DNA of 64,000 nucleotides. It comes from Streptomyces capitiformicae. Lineage in GTDB: Bacteria; Actinomycetota; Actinomycetes; Streptomycetales; Streptomycetaceae. Positions 17,664 through 27,390 of the stretch are shown here, piece after piece; positions within the stretch are counted from its first letter, which is position 1; each line of letters starts with the position of its first letter. Below the pieces are notes generated by a model. That model searched no databases, was not told where the DNA came from, and saw only the letters and a list, made by a program, of their open reading frames with translations. The stretch covers positions 2,913,767-2,977,766 of the forward strand of contig NZ_CP022161.1 in the NCBI RefSeq assembly GCF_002214185.1, given 5' to 3'. The position numbers and the translations under genes were made by a program.

Positions 17664-20600
17664 TCATTCCACGACCCGCCAGCTGATCTCGATCTCTACG
17701 TCCGGCTCGGCAGCCGCCAGTTCGGCCAGTTCGGCCCTCAACTCGGCCAGCGCACGGGAGGCCGTGGTCCGGCCCCCGCCCGAGCGGCGTCCCGCACGTC
17801 GTCCGCCGCCGGTGTCAGGGTGGGTTGAAGGCACGGGCGGTTGGCTGGTGTCGGTGCTCAGACTGATTGCGTCGGGCTTGGTGAGTGGTTCGGCCGGCGT
17901 CGGCGCGGTGTATGCCCTACGCGGGTCAGCGGTCTGCGCCTGACTGCGCTCGATGACGGCGACGATGGCGCGCCGTGCCTCCCGCAGAGCGTCCTTGAGG
18001 TCCTTGGTGCGCTGATCGACACGCGCCGCGCCGCGCAACTCCTCCAGCACCGCCTCACCCTGCGGCCCGTAGTTGGGCGCGAGCTTGAGCATGTCCCAGG
18101 CCGCGGTGGCCAGGGCCGCCGCGACGGCCTCGGCCTGCTTGATCGACGCACCGTAGCGGCTCGTCGGCACGTCGCCGAGATCGAAGCCGGCGAAGGCGGA
18201 GATGACCTGCTTGGCCGCCGCGGAACCGCCGGCCGCACCCTGATCCAGCCCGCGCAGTTCATCCAGCAGGTCCCGGGCCCGGCGGGCGATCGCCAGTCGG
18301 CCGGACTCGTCGGTGCCGTCCAGGCCGAGCAGCGTCGCGTGCTTTTCCAACTGCGCCACCAGATCGGCCGCGTGCGGCTGGTACGTGCGGGCCCGCTCCA
18401 TGATCCGCCGGGCGAACTGCCCGACCATCCGGCCCCGGCGCAGCCTGGGGGGCTCCTCGCCGAAGATCTCCCAATAGCGGCGCCCCGCCTCCTCCCAGAC
18501 GCCTTCCTCCGGCAGCGGCTGGGAACGCAGAGCGTCCTGCGGCTTGATCGCCGAGAGCTCGGGCGAGGGGTCGAGCAGGGCACCTGCCCGTACCCAGACC
18601 CGGTCGTCCATCTCCGCGTACGACGCGATGACCAGGTTGGCGAGGAACGGCTCCAGCCCCATCGGCGCGGGACGGTCGATCCACTCGGAGAGTTGTACGA
18701 CGCTGAGGTCACCCGGCCCGGCCTCGCCGCGCGCCTGGAGGGCGAAGTGCTCCGGCCAGCGAGTGGACAGCCGGAAGTAGGCCTCCTTCTGCTGGCCGAG
18801 CCCCAGCGGCGCGGCGATGCGCCGCATGAGGGGACGCTCCTTGGCCGGGATCTCGGCCTGCCGTTCACCGGCCTCCGCTGCAGCGCGGATGTACCCGAAC
18901 ACTGCCCGCGCGTCGGCGAGTTTGACAACGCTACCCGTGCCGTCCGGGTCGAAGTCCGGGTGCGCGGGGAACTGGTGGGCCAGCAGCTTGCCCGCCACGT
19001 GCCGGACCGCGTCATGCAGCGACTGTCCGATGGAGACGCGCAGATCCGGTACGTCGGGCAGCGGTTCCAGATGGTCGTTGAAGTCCGGGTTGACGTCGCC
19101 GGGCTTCTTGGCCGCAAGGCCGTAGGCCTGCTTGAAGGCCGCCTTCACCGTCTTGGTGAGGGTTTCGCGCTGGTCTTCCAACAGTGCTTTGGCGCGAGCC
19201 CGGTTGTCGGCGTTCAGGTGTTGCGCGTAGCTGGTGTCGAAGCGCCGCTGGTCGGCGAGGGCGTAGTGGATGACGACGAGTCGTTGGAAGTCCTGGAAGC
19301 GGCCTGCGGACAGATGCGTGGGGATCCACCCCACCGTCCGTGGCCGATGGCCGGGAAGCCGGCGGAGCTCGGCCATGCGGTTGGCGTCCTCCCGCGGTCC
19401 GTACTCGCCCTCGTCGTACGGCAGGTCGATGATCATCCGCCACAGCCCGTCCTGGCTGGGGGCGAAGTCGTGGTCCTGCAGGTCGTCGTGGTCGGCGATG
19501 TTGCCGAAGATGACCTCCACCGTGCGGTTCGAACCACGCCACACGAATTTCAACTCGTCGGCGGTAAGCCGCTCCTGGAGGTCGATGCCCAGTTCCTCGG
19601 CGAGGAGTCGCTTGGCGAGGGCACGGCGGTTGGAGCGGTTGTTGTTGACGTTGGCGTTGGCGATGACGGAATCCACGTCCACGCCGGCCAACTCGAGCCG
19701 TACGCCAGGGTTGACCTTGGTGCCGGTGGGCTTGATCTCCGCGAAGCGCGATGCCCACTCGTCGACCTTGGACTGGATCGCGCCGACCTCCGCGCCCGGA
19801 ATGGGGGAGATGACCGAGCCGTGGTTGAGGGCTGCGAGCCGCCGGATCGTCAGGTCGCGCAGCGCGGGCACGCTGGGCGCCAGCGCGGACAGCAGGAGCG
19901 TGCACATCAGCCGGTCGTCGCCCACGAACGCCTTGCACCGCTGGAGGAGTCCCTGCTCGGTGATCGTCTCGCGCCGATGGCGATAGCGCTCGATGTCCTC
20001 CTCCGAGACGTCGTACATCGCCAGGAGATAAGGCCGCAGCTTGGTGCGGTACAGCTTGTCCGCGGCCTGGAACTCCACCTTCAGGCTGTCGACGAACGGC
20101 CGGTCGCCGCCGTCGGCGATGACCGGATACAGGTCGCCGAGCGGAATGAGCTGCTCCAGCGTCGCGTCGTCGCGGTGGTCGGCGAGCAGCTGGCCCATCA
20201 ACTTCAGACCGGTACGGGAGCGCTGCAGCGCCGAGGAGATGTGGACCAGGGTGTCCATGAACGAAGGCGAGAAGGGATAGGTCAGCCGGAACGACGCCTC
20301 GTCGGCGCCGGTCGTCCCCTCGTCGGAGCCCAGCAGCACGTCCCATACCTGCGGCCCGACCCGCTTGATCTTCGCGAACGCCGCGTCGAGCTTGGCGGCG
20401 GCCTCCGCGTCCTTGGGCTTCAGGAGGCGGGCGTGGGCGATCTGCGGGAGGTTGCGGTCCTCCAGCGTGATCTTGTCGAAGCGACCGGAGGCCAGATTGA
20501 GGCTGTCCTGGATGGCAGTCTCGGCCGCCCCGGAGACCTCCTGGCCGACCAGCTCCCGAAGATCGCGCTGCCGCGCGATGAACGACACGATGGGGATGGC

Positions 20601-21590
20601 GCGGCGAGAGTCAGCGCCCTCCACGAAGTTGGTGATCTTGTCGGCTTCGCGGGACACGAACTTCTGATCGTGGATGCGGTTGGCGAGCCAGAGGATCAGC
20701 TCGTCCATGAACAGAATGAGTCCGTCGTAATTCAAGGACTTCGCATGCTCGGCGATGACAGCGAGGCCGGCGTCGAGCGAGATGAAGCCGTGCTCGTCCT
20801 CGGCGGCGTTCTGCGCGAAGCCGGGGAACCAGCTGGTGCTCGCGTCGTGCACCAGCTTGGCGCGTAGCTCGGCCGGGGTGGTCGGGTTGACCAGGTTCAG
20901 GTTGGCCTCGGCGCCGTCCAGTTCCTCGGCGGCGAGGGCGGTCTCGAGGAGCGCCGGGGTCCAGGCGAAGGAGTCCCCCCACTCGTCGTCGGCATCGGCG
21001 CTGTCTCCGTCAGCCGCGGCTCCGGCGAGCCCTTCGATGAACTTGTCGTCGCCCATACGATCCCTCAGCGCGCGGATGTCCGCGAAGAGGGAGTCGGTCC
21101 GGTAGACCTGCGGAGTGGACGCCTCGGGATGCAGCGCCTTGACATGGCTGACGTACCCACCGAGCACCCGCTGCTCCAGGGACTTGGCCCCGAGCATGTG
21201 GTACGGCACGAGAAGGAACCGCTTCCCGTCGGTGCTCAGCCACTCGTGCTTGGCCAGCACCGGATCGAAGTCGGTCCGGGCACGCGCGGCCTGATCACCC
21301 CTGAGCAAGGCGTGCAGCACGGCCATGAAGTGCGACTTACCGGAACCGAATGAACCGTGCAGGTACGCGGCCTTCGACGTTTGCCCGTCCAGCGCGGTCT
21401 TGATCAGACTCAGCGCCTCGTCGAAGTTTTCGAGAAGGCGCTCGGTGACGACGTAGTCCCGCAGCGCCCGTTCAGCGCCCTCCTTGGTGACGGCCTCGGC
21501 CAGCTTCAGGACGAAGTCGGACGTGGAGATGGACGTCTTGATGTCGATGACATCGCGGAGGAGGGGGGCCGTGGCGGCGGTCGGGGCCAT
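17664..21590 (-). CDS. pglY: BREX type 2 ATPase PglY (BrxC family)
   Basis: 1308 residues from ATG 21590. The frame is open further upstream to 22160, but that part overlaps the next gene and has shadow-frame composition. The conserved N-terminus is [19 protein letters not shown] and Walker A is [16 protein letters not shown] near residue 77; [12 protein letters not shown] is the Walker B region. The C-terminus is long and partly charged, with Ser/Pro/Thr linkers near the end. Large P-loop ATPases of this family are a core BREX component thought to assemble with PglX and PglZ. It is the first gene of the pglYZ pair, as in the S. coelicolor Pgl locus. Confidence 0.95.
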   Translation of the reverse strand: MAPTAATAPLLRDVIDIKTSISTSDFVLKLAEAVTKEGAERALRDYVVTERLLENFDEALSLIKTALDGQTSKAAYLHGSFGSGKSHFMAVLHALLRGDQAARARTDFDPVLAKHEWLSTDGKRFLLVPYHMLGAKSLEQRVLGGYVSHVKALHPEASTPQVYRTDSLFADIRALRDRMGDDKFIEGLAGAAADGDSADADDEWGDSFAWTPALLETALAAEELDGAEANLNLVNPTTPAELRAKLVHDASTSWFPGFAQNAAEDEHGFISLDAGLAVIAEHAKSLNYDGLILFMDELILWLANRIHDQKFVSREADKITNFVEGADSRRAIPIVSFIARQRDLRELVGQEVSGAAETAIQDSLNLASGRFDKITLEDRNLPQIAHARLLKPKDAEAAAKLDAAFAKIKRVGPQVWDVLLGSDEGTTGADEASFRLTYPFSPSFMDTLVHISSALQRSRTGLKLMGQLLADHRDDATLEQLIPLGDLYPVIADGGDRPFVDSLKVEFQAADKLYRTKLRPYLLAMYDVSEEDIERYRHRRETITEQGLLQRCKAFVGDDRLMCTLLLSALAPSVPALRDLTIRRLAALNHGSVISPIPGAEVGAIQSKVDEWASRFAEIKPTGTKVNPGVRLELAGVDVDSVIANANVNNNRSNRRALAKRLLAEELGIDLQERLTADELKFVWRGSNRTVEVIFGNIADHDDLQDHDFAPSQDGLWRMIIDLPYDEGEYGPREDANRMAELRRLPGHRPRTVGWIPTHLSAGRFQDFQRLVVIHYALADQRRFDTSYAQHLNADNRARAKALLEDQRETLTKTVKAAFKQAYGLAAKKPGDVNPDFNDHLEPLPDVPDLRVSIGQSLHDAVRHVAGKLLAHQFPAHPDFDPDGTGSVVKLADARAVFGYIRAAAEAGERQAEIPAKERPLMRRIAAPLGLGQQKEAYFRLSTRWPEHFALQARGEAGPGDLSVVQLSEWIDRPAPMGLEPFLANLVIASYAEMDDRVWVRAGALLDPSPELSAIKPQDALRSQPLPEEGVWEEAGRRYWEIFGEEPPRLRRGRMVGQFARRIMERARTYQPHAADLVAQLEKHATLLGLDGTDESGRLAIARRARDLLDELRGLDQGAAGGSAAAKQVISAFAGFDLGDVPTSRYGASIKQAEAVAAALATAAWDMLKLAPNYGPQGEAVLEELRGAARVDQRTKDLKDALREARRAIVAVIERSQAQTADPRRAYTAPTPAEPLTKPDAISLSTDTSQPPVPSTHPDTGGGRRAGRRSGGGRTTASRALAELRAELAELAAAEPDVEIEISWRVVE

Positions 21591-21781
21591 CTCTGTCTCG
21601 CGTCTCCTGTTTTGCCGTGTACTACGTCTACGTCCACCGGGCAGCGCGGCGCGTCCCCCGTCGACCGGAACGGCGAGCGGTGCCCGCACCGCTCGCTGCC
21701 CCGGAAGCAACCGTCCGCCACTGTTCACACGTGGGGACGGCCTTCGATCGTATCGGGCGTGTCTGACATGGGGGAGGGAGC

Positions 21782-23227
21782 TCACGCAGCGGAAGCCCAC
21801 GCCTCCATCAGCCGCTCGGGCCCGTACGTCGCCGCCAGCCCGTCCACCGTGAACCCGGAGCGGGACACCGCGACCAGCGGGGTGTCCTCGTCGGCACCGG
21901 GTACGGCGAGGGCGTCCCTGGCCAGCGAGGCCAGCGCGCGGCGGTCGAAGGAGCCGCGCTCGTGCCACTTGATCGAGCCGACGAACCCGATCTCGCGCGC
22001 CGGCGACCGGTCCGCCCCCACGAGGTCGACCTCGGGGTTGTTGGTACGGGGCCACCAGCCGCCCACTTCCCGGACGTGCGGCCACGTTTCGTCGGGGAGC
22101 AGCCTGGCCAACGACTCCCGCACGACGGGTTCGATCGCCCGCCCGCGCCACGAGGTCCAACCGCGTTCGATCGCCTCGACCACGATCCGGCTGCGCCCGC
22201 GCTCGATCTCCGGGATCCCCTGTTCCAGGAAGGCCAGCCAGAAACGGAGGTAGGGGTCGGCGACGCGGTAGCGGCGGTCGCGGTCTCCGGGGTGGGTGGA
22301 GAGCGGGGTGTCGACGGCGATGAGCCGCTTGTCCGCGAGGGTGCGCAGGGCCGGGTTGAGCGAGCCGGGCGGGAGCGGTCGGTCGGCTGCCCCGGCTTTC
22401 GCGGCGATGGTTCCGAAGGTCCGCTCACCGCTGCCGATCACGGAGAGCACGTGCCTGGCCTGGAGGGCGGTGGGGAATTCGGCGGCCAGTGCCCGCTCGG
22501 CGGAGACGAGGAGGGGGGAGGTGGGGTCGTCGAGGGCGCGGGTGAGGAAGTCGGTGCGGCTCTCGCCTTCCCGCCACTCCTGGCAGATGAGGGGCAGACC
22601 GCCGGTGATCAGATGGGCGTCGAAGGCGTCGGCGGCCGGGAGCCCGGTCATGGCCATGACCTCGGCGGGGGAGAGGGGTGCGAGGACCATCTCGACCCCT
22701 CGCTGATGGAAGGGGCGGCCGTAGGCGGAGAGCTGTTCCATCATGGCGAGGTCGCTGCCGATGAGGATGAGCAGCACGGGCTTCCGGCTCAGCACCCGGT
22801 CCCAGACGGTCTGCAGAGTGCCTTCGAGAACCGGGTCGCCTTCGAGCATCCAGGGCAGCTCGTCGAGTACGACGATGCTGGGGGCGTCGTCCGGGAGTAC
22901 TGCGGCGAGCTGGCGCAGGGCGGTGTCCCATTCGGCGACGGTGGTGACGCCGGCGAGGAGGGCGGTGTCGGGGAGCGAGGAGTGCTGGACCTCGGCGAGG
23001 AAGCGGGCCCGTTCCCGTTGGGCATCCTCGCCTCGGGTGGCCTGGTGGACGACGTAGGGCACCTGGGCGCGCTCACAGAAGAGGTCGACGAGCCGGGACT
23101 TCCCGACCCGACGCCGGCCGCGGAGCAGCAGGGCCCGGCCGCGCTGGTCGCCCCGGCCGTCGCGCACCCAGGCGAGGTGGCGGTTCAGGGTGGCCAGCTC
23201 GGATGTGCGGCCTACGAAGCCTGGCAT
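21782..23227 (-). CDS. DUF234 ATP-binding protein (archaeal-type AAA ATPase)
   Basis: 481 residues. PGFVGRTSELATLNR opens the ATPase; Walker A is RRRVGKSRLVDLF near residue 40 and Walker B is SIVVLDELPWML. A winged-helix middle region (LRTLADKRLI) precedes the DUF234 part, PYLRFWLAFLE and NPEVDLVGADR. The latter resembles a PD-(D/E)xK nuclease fold, but the expected E-x-K is S-I-K (VGSIKW), so cleavage is doubtful. It follows (upstream of) pglY on the same strand with a 191-base gap. The function is unknown; similar ATPases are scattered in Streptomyces genomes, so its link to BREX is only positional. Confidence 0.8.
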   Translation of the reverse strand: MPGFVGRTSELATLNRHLAWVRDGRGDQRGRALLLRGRRRVGKSRLVDLFCERAQVPYVVHQATRGEDAQRERARFLAEVQHSSLPDTALLAGVTTVAEWDTALRQLAAVLPDDAPSIVVLDELPWMLEGDPVLEGTLQTVWDRVLSRKPVLLILIGSDLAMMEQLSAYGRPFHQRGVEMVLAPLSPAEVMAMTGLPAADAFDAHLITGGLPLICQEWREGESRTDFLTRALDDPTSPLLVSAERALAAEFPTALQARHVLSVIGSGERTFGTIAAKAGAADRPLPPGSLNPALRTLADKRLIAVDTPLSTHPGDRDRRYRVADPYLRFWLAFLEQGIPEIERGRSRIVVEAIERGWTSWRGRAIEPVVRESLARLLPDETWPHVREVGGWWPRTNNPEVDLVGADRSPAREIGFVGSIKWHERGSFDRRALASLARDALAVPGADEDTPLVAVSRSGFTVDGLAATYGPERLMEAWASAA

Positions 23228-23432
23228 GGGTCACCTTCGAGTTTGCTCGTGCTGAACATACTCAAGTGAACCATAGTATGGAGAATCAGAGTAACGGAAC
23301 CATTGCGTGGAGCAATGAACTGGATACATCGGGCATGCTGCGGTCGGCTGGACGCGAAGGGGCGCCTGATGAGGGCGCTGGCTGGACAGTCGCGCTGGGG
23401 GTGTGGACCTGGCCGCGTGCGGTCGGCTCGGC

Positions 23433-24044
23433 TCAGTAGGCGACTACGGGTGGGGCAAGGGGAGCGATCTCCCTGCCGAAGAAGTCGTGGAAGTCTTCCG
23501 CGCGCTCGTACAGCGCATCGAATCCGGACAGCGTTTCCCGGATCAGTGCTCGATCGGCGAAGCGATTGGCTCCCGCCGCGTTCCCGTCATCGTCGTAGCA
23601 CACCTCGTACATGACGACGTCTCCGAGGATCACCACCTCCGGAACAGGGTGGTCCTTCTCGATGTCCGAGATCTTGCGGGCATCGAGCACCTTGATGTTG
23701 TCGCCCAGCTCCACGCGCAGACGCAGGACGAACAGCTCCCATTGCACGTACGGGGTCACCGGGAACTCCACCACGCGAAGACGGCGCCCCAGAATGTTCA
23801 GCCGTGCCGCCTCGCGGAACTGCTGTGCGTAGCCATCGCGTTTCTCCTGGATGAGGGACACTGCACGGTCCCATTCTCCGACGGCGAAGGCTTCCCAGCT
23901 GGCGAATCCGCGTTCTTTGAAGTTCTGTCCTCGTTCGAGCTTGCTCAATTGGCGAATTCCGCTCTCGTAGACCCGGCGGAAGTCCGCGTGGTACGTGGGG
24001 CGATCCATGCGTTCGGAAACGCCACTCGGAAAGGAGTCAAACAT
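23433..24044 (-). CDS. DUF6879 family protein
   Basis: 203-residue soluble protein of a family common in Streptomyces near signalling and regulatory genes. Recognisable parts are FRRVYESGIRQLSKLERGQNF, VQWELFVLRLRVELGDNIKVL and the C-terminal RALIRETLSGFDALYERAEDFHDFF. The function is unknown. Its ATG overlaps the end of the upstream 91-codon gene by eight bases, so the two are co-translated. Confidence 0.75.
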   Translation of the reverse strand: MFDSFPSGVSERMDRPTYHADFRRVYESGIRQLSKLERGQNFKERGFASWEAFAVGEWDRAVSLIQEKRDGYAQQFREAARLNILGRRLRVVEFPVTPYVQWELFVLRLRVELGDNIKVLDARKISDIEKDHPVPEVVILGDVVMYEVCYDDDGNAAGANRFADRALIRETLSGFDALYERAEDFHDFFGREIAPLAPPVVAY

Positions 24045-24312
24045 TCGGGATGTCCGGTTTCGCTGAAATCAACATGTTCCTTGGGACGACCACGAGTCGT
24101 TCGTCCGCTCCGATGGAGACCCCTGTCGGCAGTTTCCTGCCCAGGGACTCCGTAAGGTCCCGGCCGATGACGGCGATGTCCCCGTTATCGAGTTCCCAGA
24201 TGTCGGGGCAGTCGGGATTATCGGTCGTGTTTCCCAACTCCTGCGGTGATTTCCCCAGGCGCCGCTTGAATGTCGTGGTCAGATCGGCTTCCCACGGCCT
24301 GGTCATGGCCAT
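24037..24312 (-). CDS. Small conserved hypothetical protein paired with DUF6879
   Basis: 91 residues. MTRPWEADLTTTFKRRLGKS at the start and CPDIWELDNGDIAVIGRDLT in the middle resemble small proteins seen beside DUF6879 genes in actinomycetes. No catalytic motif or membrane segment. It is the first gene of a two-gene operon, divergent from the small-protein/STAND operon across about 230 rather AT-rich bases that must hold both promoters. Confidence 0.65.
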   Translation of the reverse strand: MAMTRPWEADLTTTFKRRLGKSPQELGNTTDNPDCPDIWELDNGDIAVIGRDLTESLGRKLPTGVSIGADERLVVVPRNMLISAKPDIPNV

Positions 24313-24539
24313 CGCCCCCTCGATTGGGCCAGAGTGTCATTACTGTAGCGCTCAACGTATCGGCTTGACCACGTCAAAAATGGACTTACTGAAGAGGGCG
24401 CGTGCGGCCTCTTGTTGTCCCATCAGGCTCGAGAGTGCGACGATAAGTGGTCACGAAACGACAAGGTATCAAAGAGTGATAGATTCTGGCTATTCGGCAT
24501 ATAGTCAGAAAATCCGGAAAATTTTATTCAGGGGGAACT

Positions 24540-24950
24540 GTGGACCCGGAGACGGCCTTACTCGCGCAGAGCGCGGGAGTCGCACTGGTCACATTGATGA
24601 CAACTGACGCCTGGCATCGGACCCGAGACGGGATCACGCAACTGTGGCGCCGAATGCAGCCGCACCGTGCCGAGGCTGTCGCCGCTGAATTGGAAGCCAC
24701 CCGCGAAGACGCTCTGGCGGCCGGAGAGGCCGACGACCAGGAGACGCTCAGCGAACTGCACCTGGAGTGGCAGGGGCGGCTTCGGCGCCTGCTCGCCGCC
24801 CAGCCCGGCGCCGCTGTGGAACTACGCGGACTCCTCGACGAACTTGATCCGAGGGGCTCGACCGGCCCTGTGGTCACCCAGCACGCAAGCGCGTCCGGCC
24901 AGGCCCGGATCTATCAGGCGGGGCGAGACCAGCACATCGCGGAGCGATGA
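24540..24950 (+). CDS. Small helical protein ending in a motif shared with the adjacent STAND ATPase
   Basis: 136 residues from GTG 24540 with GGGGG just upstream. Residues 1-100 are predicted helical, with a hydrophobic N-terminal helix (AQSAGVALVTLMTTDAW) and a charged Glu/Ala-rich middle. The last residues read ARIYQAGRDQHIAER. The neighbouring ATPase carries GRVYQASGDQHISEH near its own N-terminus. Paired short motifs at an effector C-terminus and an NLR N-terminus are the hallmark of bacterial amyloid-type signalling pairs. The gene overlaps the ATPase start by four bases (ATGA). A membrane or cell-death effector is the inferred role; none is demonstrated. Confidence 0.75.
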   Translation: MDPETALLAQSAGVALVTLMTTDAWHRTRDGITQLWRRMQPHRAEAVAAELEATREDALAAGEADDQETLSELHLEWQGRLRRLLAAQPGAAVELRGLLDELDPRGSTGPVVTQHASASGQARIYQAGRDQHIAER

Positions 24951-27091
24951 CAGGCGCGATGGACGGCCATGCCGAGGACCGTGGCCGTGTCTACCAAGCG
25001 TCGGGTGACCAGCACATCAGCGAACACCACCACTACGGCGATGAAGCGGCCACGCCCAGCGGCCCCGACTCGGTTCGCCGTCCGGCGGTCGGCCGGCCTC
25101 CGGCCGTTCTGCGTGATCGCTTCGAAGTGCTGGAACGTCTACGAGCAGGTGTGCGGGAGGGCCGGGGCGGTGAGGCCTACGTGCTGTACGGCATGGGCGG
25201 TTGCGGCAAGACCGCGGTTGCCTACACGTTCTTCCAGCTGGCCGTTGACGAGTGCGGCAGGGTGGGCCTGTGGGTCAGTGCTTCCGACCGCGCGAGCCTG
25301 CGCGCCGGCATGCTCGCCGTCGCCGCCGACCGAGGTGCCGGTGACGGCGAACTGCTGGCCGCCCGCAACGGACTCCGTCCCGCCGCCGACCTCGTCTGGC
25401 AGTATCTCGACCGCTCCGCCGAGCCCTGGCTTCTGGTACTCGACAACGCCGACCAACCCGAGATCCTTCGTGACGGCAGCTGGCTGCGCACCAGTCCACG
25501 CGGCACGGTCGTGGTGACCACACGCCGGTCGGCCGCCCGCTGGTGGCCGGGGGCAGAGCTGCAGCACATCGGCGTACTGCCGCGCGAGGACGCCGCGCAG
25601 GTGCTGCGTGACCTCGCCCCGCACAGCGGCACACAGGAGGAGGCGGCGGAGATCGCGGAACGGCTCGGCCGGTTGCCGCTCGCTCTCACGCTGGCAGGCG
25701 GTTTCCTTTCCCAACAGGTGCTCGATCCCTGGACGATGGAGACCTACGGGCGCCATCTCGACGAGGGGGAACGCGTCGAACTCATCGATCAAGGAGCCGA
25801 TGCCTTGTCCGGGGAGGATCCACGGCACTTGGTCGGCCTGACGTGGCAACTGACCCTCGACGCGTTCGAGGCGCGAGGGTTGCCCGAAGCGGCCACGCTA
25901 CTGAGGCTGTTGGCTCGCCTCGCTCCCGAACCGCTACCGCTGTCTCTGCTGAACCATGCCGATATCAGCGATGTTCTTCCCCGCGCGCGTTGCGAGACCG
26001 CCCTGAGAGCACTGCTCGACCAATCGTTGACCGAGTTGGTCGACATCGGTGTGCGTTGCGCGCAGAGCCATGGGGTATTGCTCGACAGCGTCGCGGCGGC
26101 GACTCCGGTGGAAAAGGTGCCGCTTCTCAACACCACAGCCGTCCGACTGCTCGACGCAGCCGTGCCCGGTCTCCCCGACGCGGGCCCTTACGATCCGCTG
26201 CTCCGGCTGCTCGTTCCCCACGCGCTCGCCTTACTGCGCCGCATCGACGACCCGCCGACGTTGGCTGACGCACTGGCCGTGGCGAACCGCTTGTCCGTCG
26301 CCCTGCACCGCACTGGAGACTACCTCTCCGCCTGGGAGACCGCCCGAGCCGCAGCGGACCTCAGCGAGCGGCGGCTCGGCGCGGAGCACCGACTCGTGCT
26401 GGCCACCCGCTCCAGGGCCGGCCGGGCGCTCTTTCGTCTGGGTAGGTATACCGAGGCCGAGCTGCTGCTCGAGCGCGTCCGCGCTGCTCAGGAGCGTCTG
26501 TTCGGGGCCAACGATCCCGACACCCTGGACAGCGGCCATGGCCTTCAACTCGTGCTCGGAAATCTCGGCAGACGGGACGATGCCCTCTCCCTTCTCCGGT
26601 CCACGATCGTCGGCCGACGCACGACGCTGGGCCCCACGCACCCTTTGACTCTGCGTTCCCGCTCAAGCCTTCTGGTACTGCTGTCCGCCTCCGAGGTCGT
26701 CACTGAGGAAGACGGCACGTTGCTTCACCTGCCCTCGGAATGCGTCCGGTTCCTTGGCCCGGACCACACGGTGACCTTGGGCGCCCGCCACAACCGCGCC
26801 TGGGCGCTGTACCTGCTGGGCCTCTTCGACGAGGCCGACCAGGAGATACAACTGGTCACCGAGGCTTACAGGCGGCGCTTCGGCCCCGACTACCCGATCG
26901 CGCTCTCGGCTCAGCAGCTCCTCTCCCGGACTCAGGCCGCGCTTGGCCACGTGGACGCGGGGATCGAGCTGATGACGGATGTCGTGGCCAGGCGGGAACG
27001 CGGCCTGGGCCCCGACCACCCGTTCACGGTTGCCAGCCGACAGCTGTTGAGCGCTTTCACATCGGGGCAATGGCGCCCGCCCGGGGCGTGA
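24947..27091 (+). CDS. STAND (NB-ARC-like) ATPase with TPR repeats
   Basis: 714 residues. The N-terminal tag GRVYQASGDQHISEH (about 13-27) matches the end of the upstream protein. The P-loop is LYGMGGCGKTAVAYTFF near residue 85 and the second ATPase motif is LLVLDNADQPEIL. GTVVVTTRRSAARWW and LGRLPLALTLAGGFL are typical NB-ARC motifs. From about residue 450 there are tetratricopeptide repeats of the kinesin-light-chain kind (EHRLVLATRSRAGRALFRLG, DPDTLDSGHG, GPDHPFTVASRQLL). Such proteins oligomerise on sensing a trigger and recruit an effector. ATG 24947 overlaps the previous stop. No enzymatic effector domain is fused, so the small upstream protein is the likely effector. Confidence 0.88.
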   Translation: MTGAMDGHAEDRGRVYQASGDQHISEHHHYGDEAATPSGPDSVRRPAVGRPPAVLRDRFEVLERLRAGVREGRGGEAYVLYGMGGCGKTAVAYTFFQLAVDECGRVGLWVSASDRASLRAGMLAVAADRGAGDGELLAARNGLRPAADLVWQYLDRSAEPWLLVLDNADQPEILRDGSWLRTSPRGTVVVTTRRSAARWWPGAELQHIGVLPREDAAQVLRDLAPHSGTQEEAAEIAERLGRLPLALTLAGGFLSQQVLDPWTMETYGRHLDEGERVELIDQGADALSGEDPRHLVGLTWQLTLDAFEARGLPEAATLLRLLARLAPEPLPLSLLNHADISDVLPRARCETALRALLDQSLTELVDIGVRCAQSHGVLLDSVAAATPVEKVPLLNTTAVRLLDAAVPGLPDAGPYDPLLRLLVPHALALLRRIDDPPTLADALAVANRLSVALHRTGDYLSAWETARAAADLSERRLGAEHRLVLATRSRAGRALFRLGRYTEAELLLERVRAAQERLFGANDPDTLDSGHGLQLVLGNLGRRDDALSLLRSTIVGRRTTLGPTHPLTLRSRSSLLVLLSASEVVTEEDGTLLHLPSECVRFLGPDHTVTLGARHNRAWALYLLGLFDEADQEIQLVTEAYRRRFGPDYPIALSAQQLLSRTQAALGHVDAGIELMTDVVARRERGLGPDHPFTVASRQLLSAFTSGQWRPPGA

Positions 27092-27136
27092 GGGGCACGC
27101 GTCTGTGGCGGTTCAGGGAGCGGGATCGCGGCATGG

Positions 27137-27176
27137 GGTGAGGTGCGTACGCCCCGGCTGGGGCCCACGCCTCACC
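27137..27176. terminator. Possible terminator between convergent genes
   Basis: ggtgagg (27137-27143) pairs with cctcacc (27170-27176), with an inner gcccc/ggggc stem. It lies between the convergent STAND and DUF397 genes. There is no T-run. Confidence 0.4.
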
Positions 27177-27189
27177 GCATGAGCGCCGC

Positions 27190-27390
27190 TCAACGCAGGT
27201 GGTCGAGGAACGCGGTCCAGGCGTGGGGAGTGAAGGCGATCACTGGGCCGGTGGGGCGCTTGCTGTCGCGGACGGGGACGAGGGTGGGGATGTTGTTGGC
27301 GACTTCAACGCAGTCGCCCTGTCCGCCGCTGTAGCTGCTCGTCCGCCACACCGCTTCTACGCTCAGCGATATACCAGGCTCATGGCTCAT
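27190..27390 (-). CDS. DUF397 domain protein
   Basis: 66-residue protein typical of the DUF397 family: WRTSSYSGGQGDCVEVA, VPVRDSKRPTGPVIAFTPHAWTAFL. These small proteins are nearly always encoded beside a DUF5753 helix-turn-helix regulator and are thought to modulate it. The start overlaps the regulator stop by four bases, so they are translationally coupled. Confidence 0.92.
   Translation of the reverse strand: MSHEPGISLSVEAVWRTSSYSGGQGDCVEVANNIPTLVPVRDSKRPTGPVIAFTPHAWTAFLDHLR

Noticed and set aside
17841..20867. A 1008-codon + strand open frame
   Set aside because: It lies entirely opposite pglY, has shadow composition, and pglY has clear motifs and a start.
21590..22160. Longer N-terminus for PglY
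   Set aside because: The extension overlaps the DUF234 ATPase gene on the same strand and is Arg/Gly-rich shadow sequence; the conserved start is the ATG at 21590.
21782..23227. The DUF234 ATPase as a BREX subunit
   Set aside because: Similar ATPases occur throughout Streptomyces genomes; proximity to pglY alone does not make it part of BREX.
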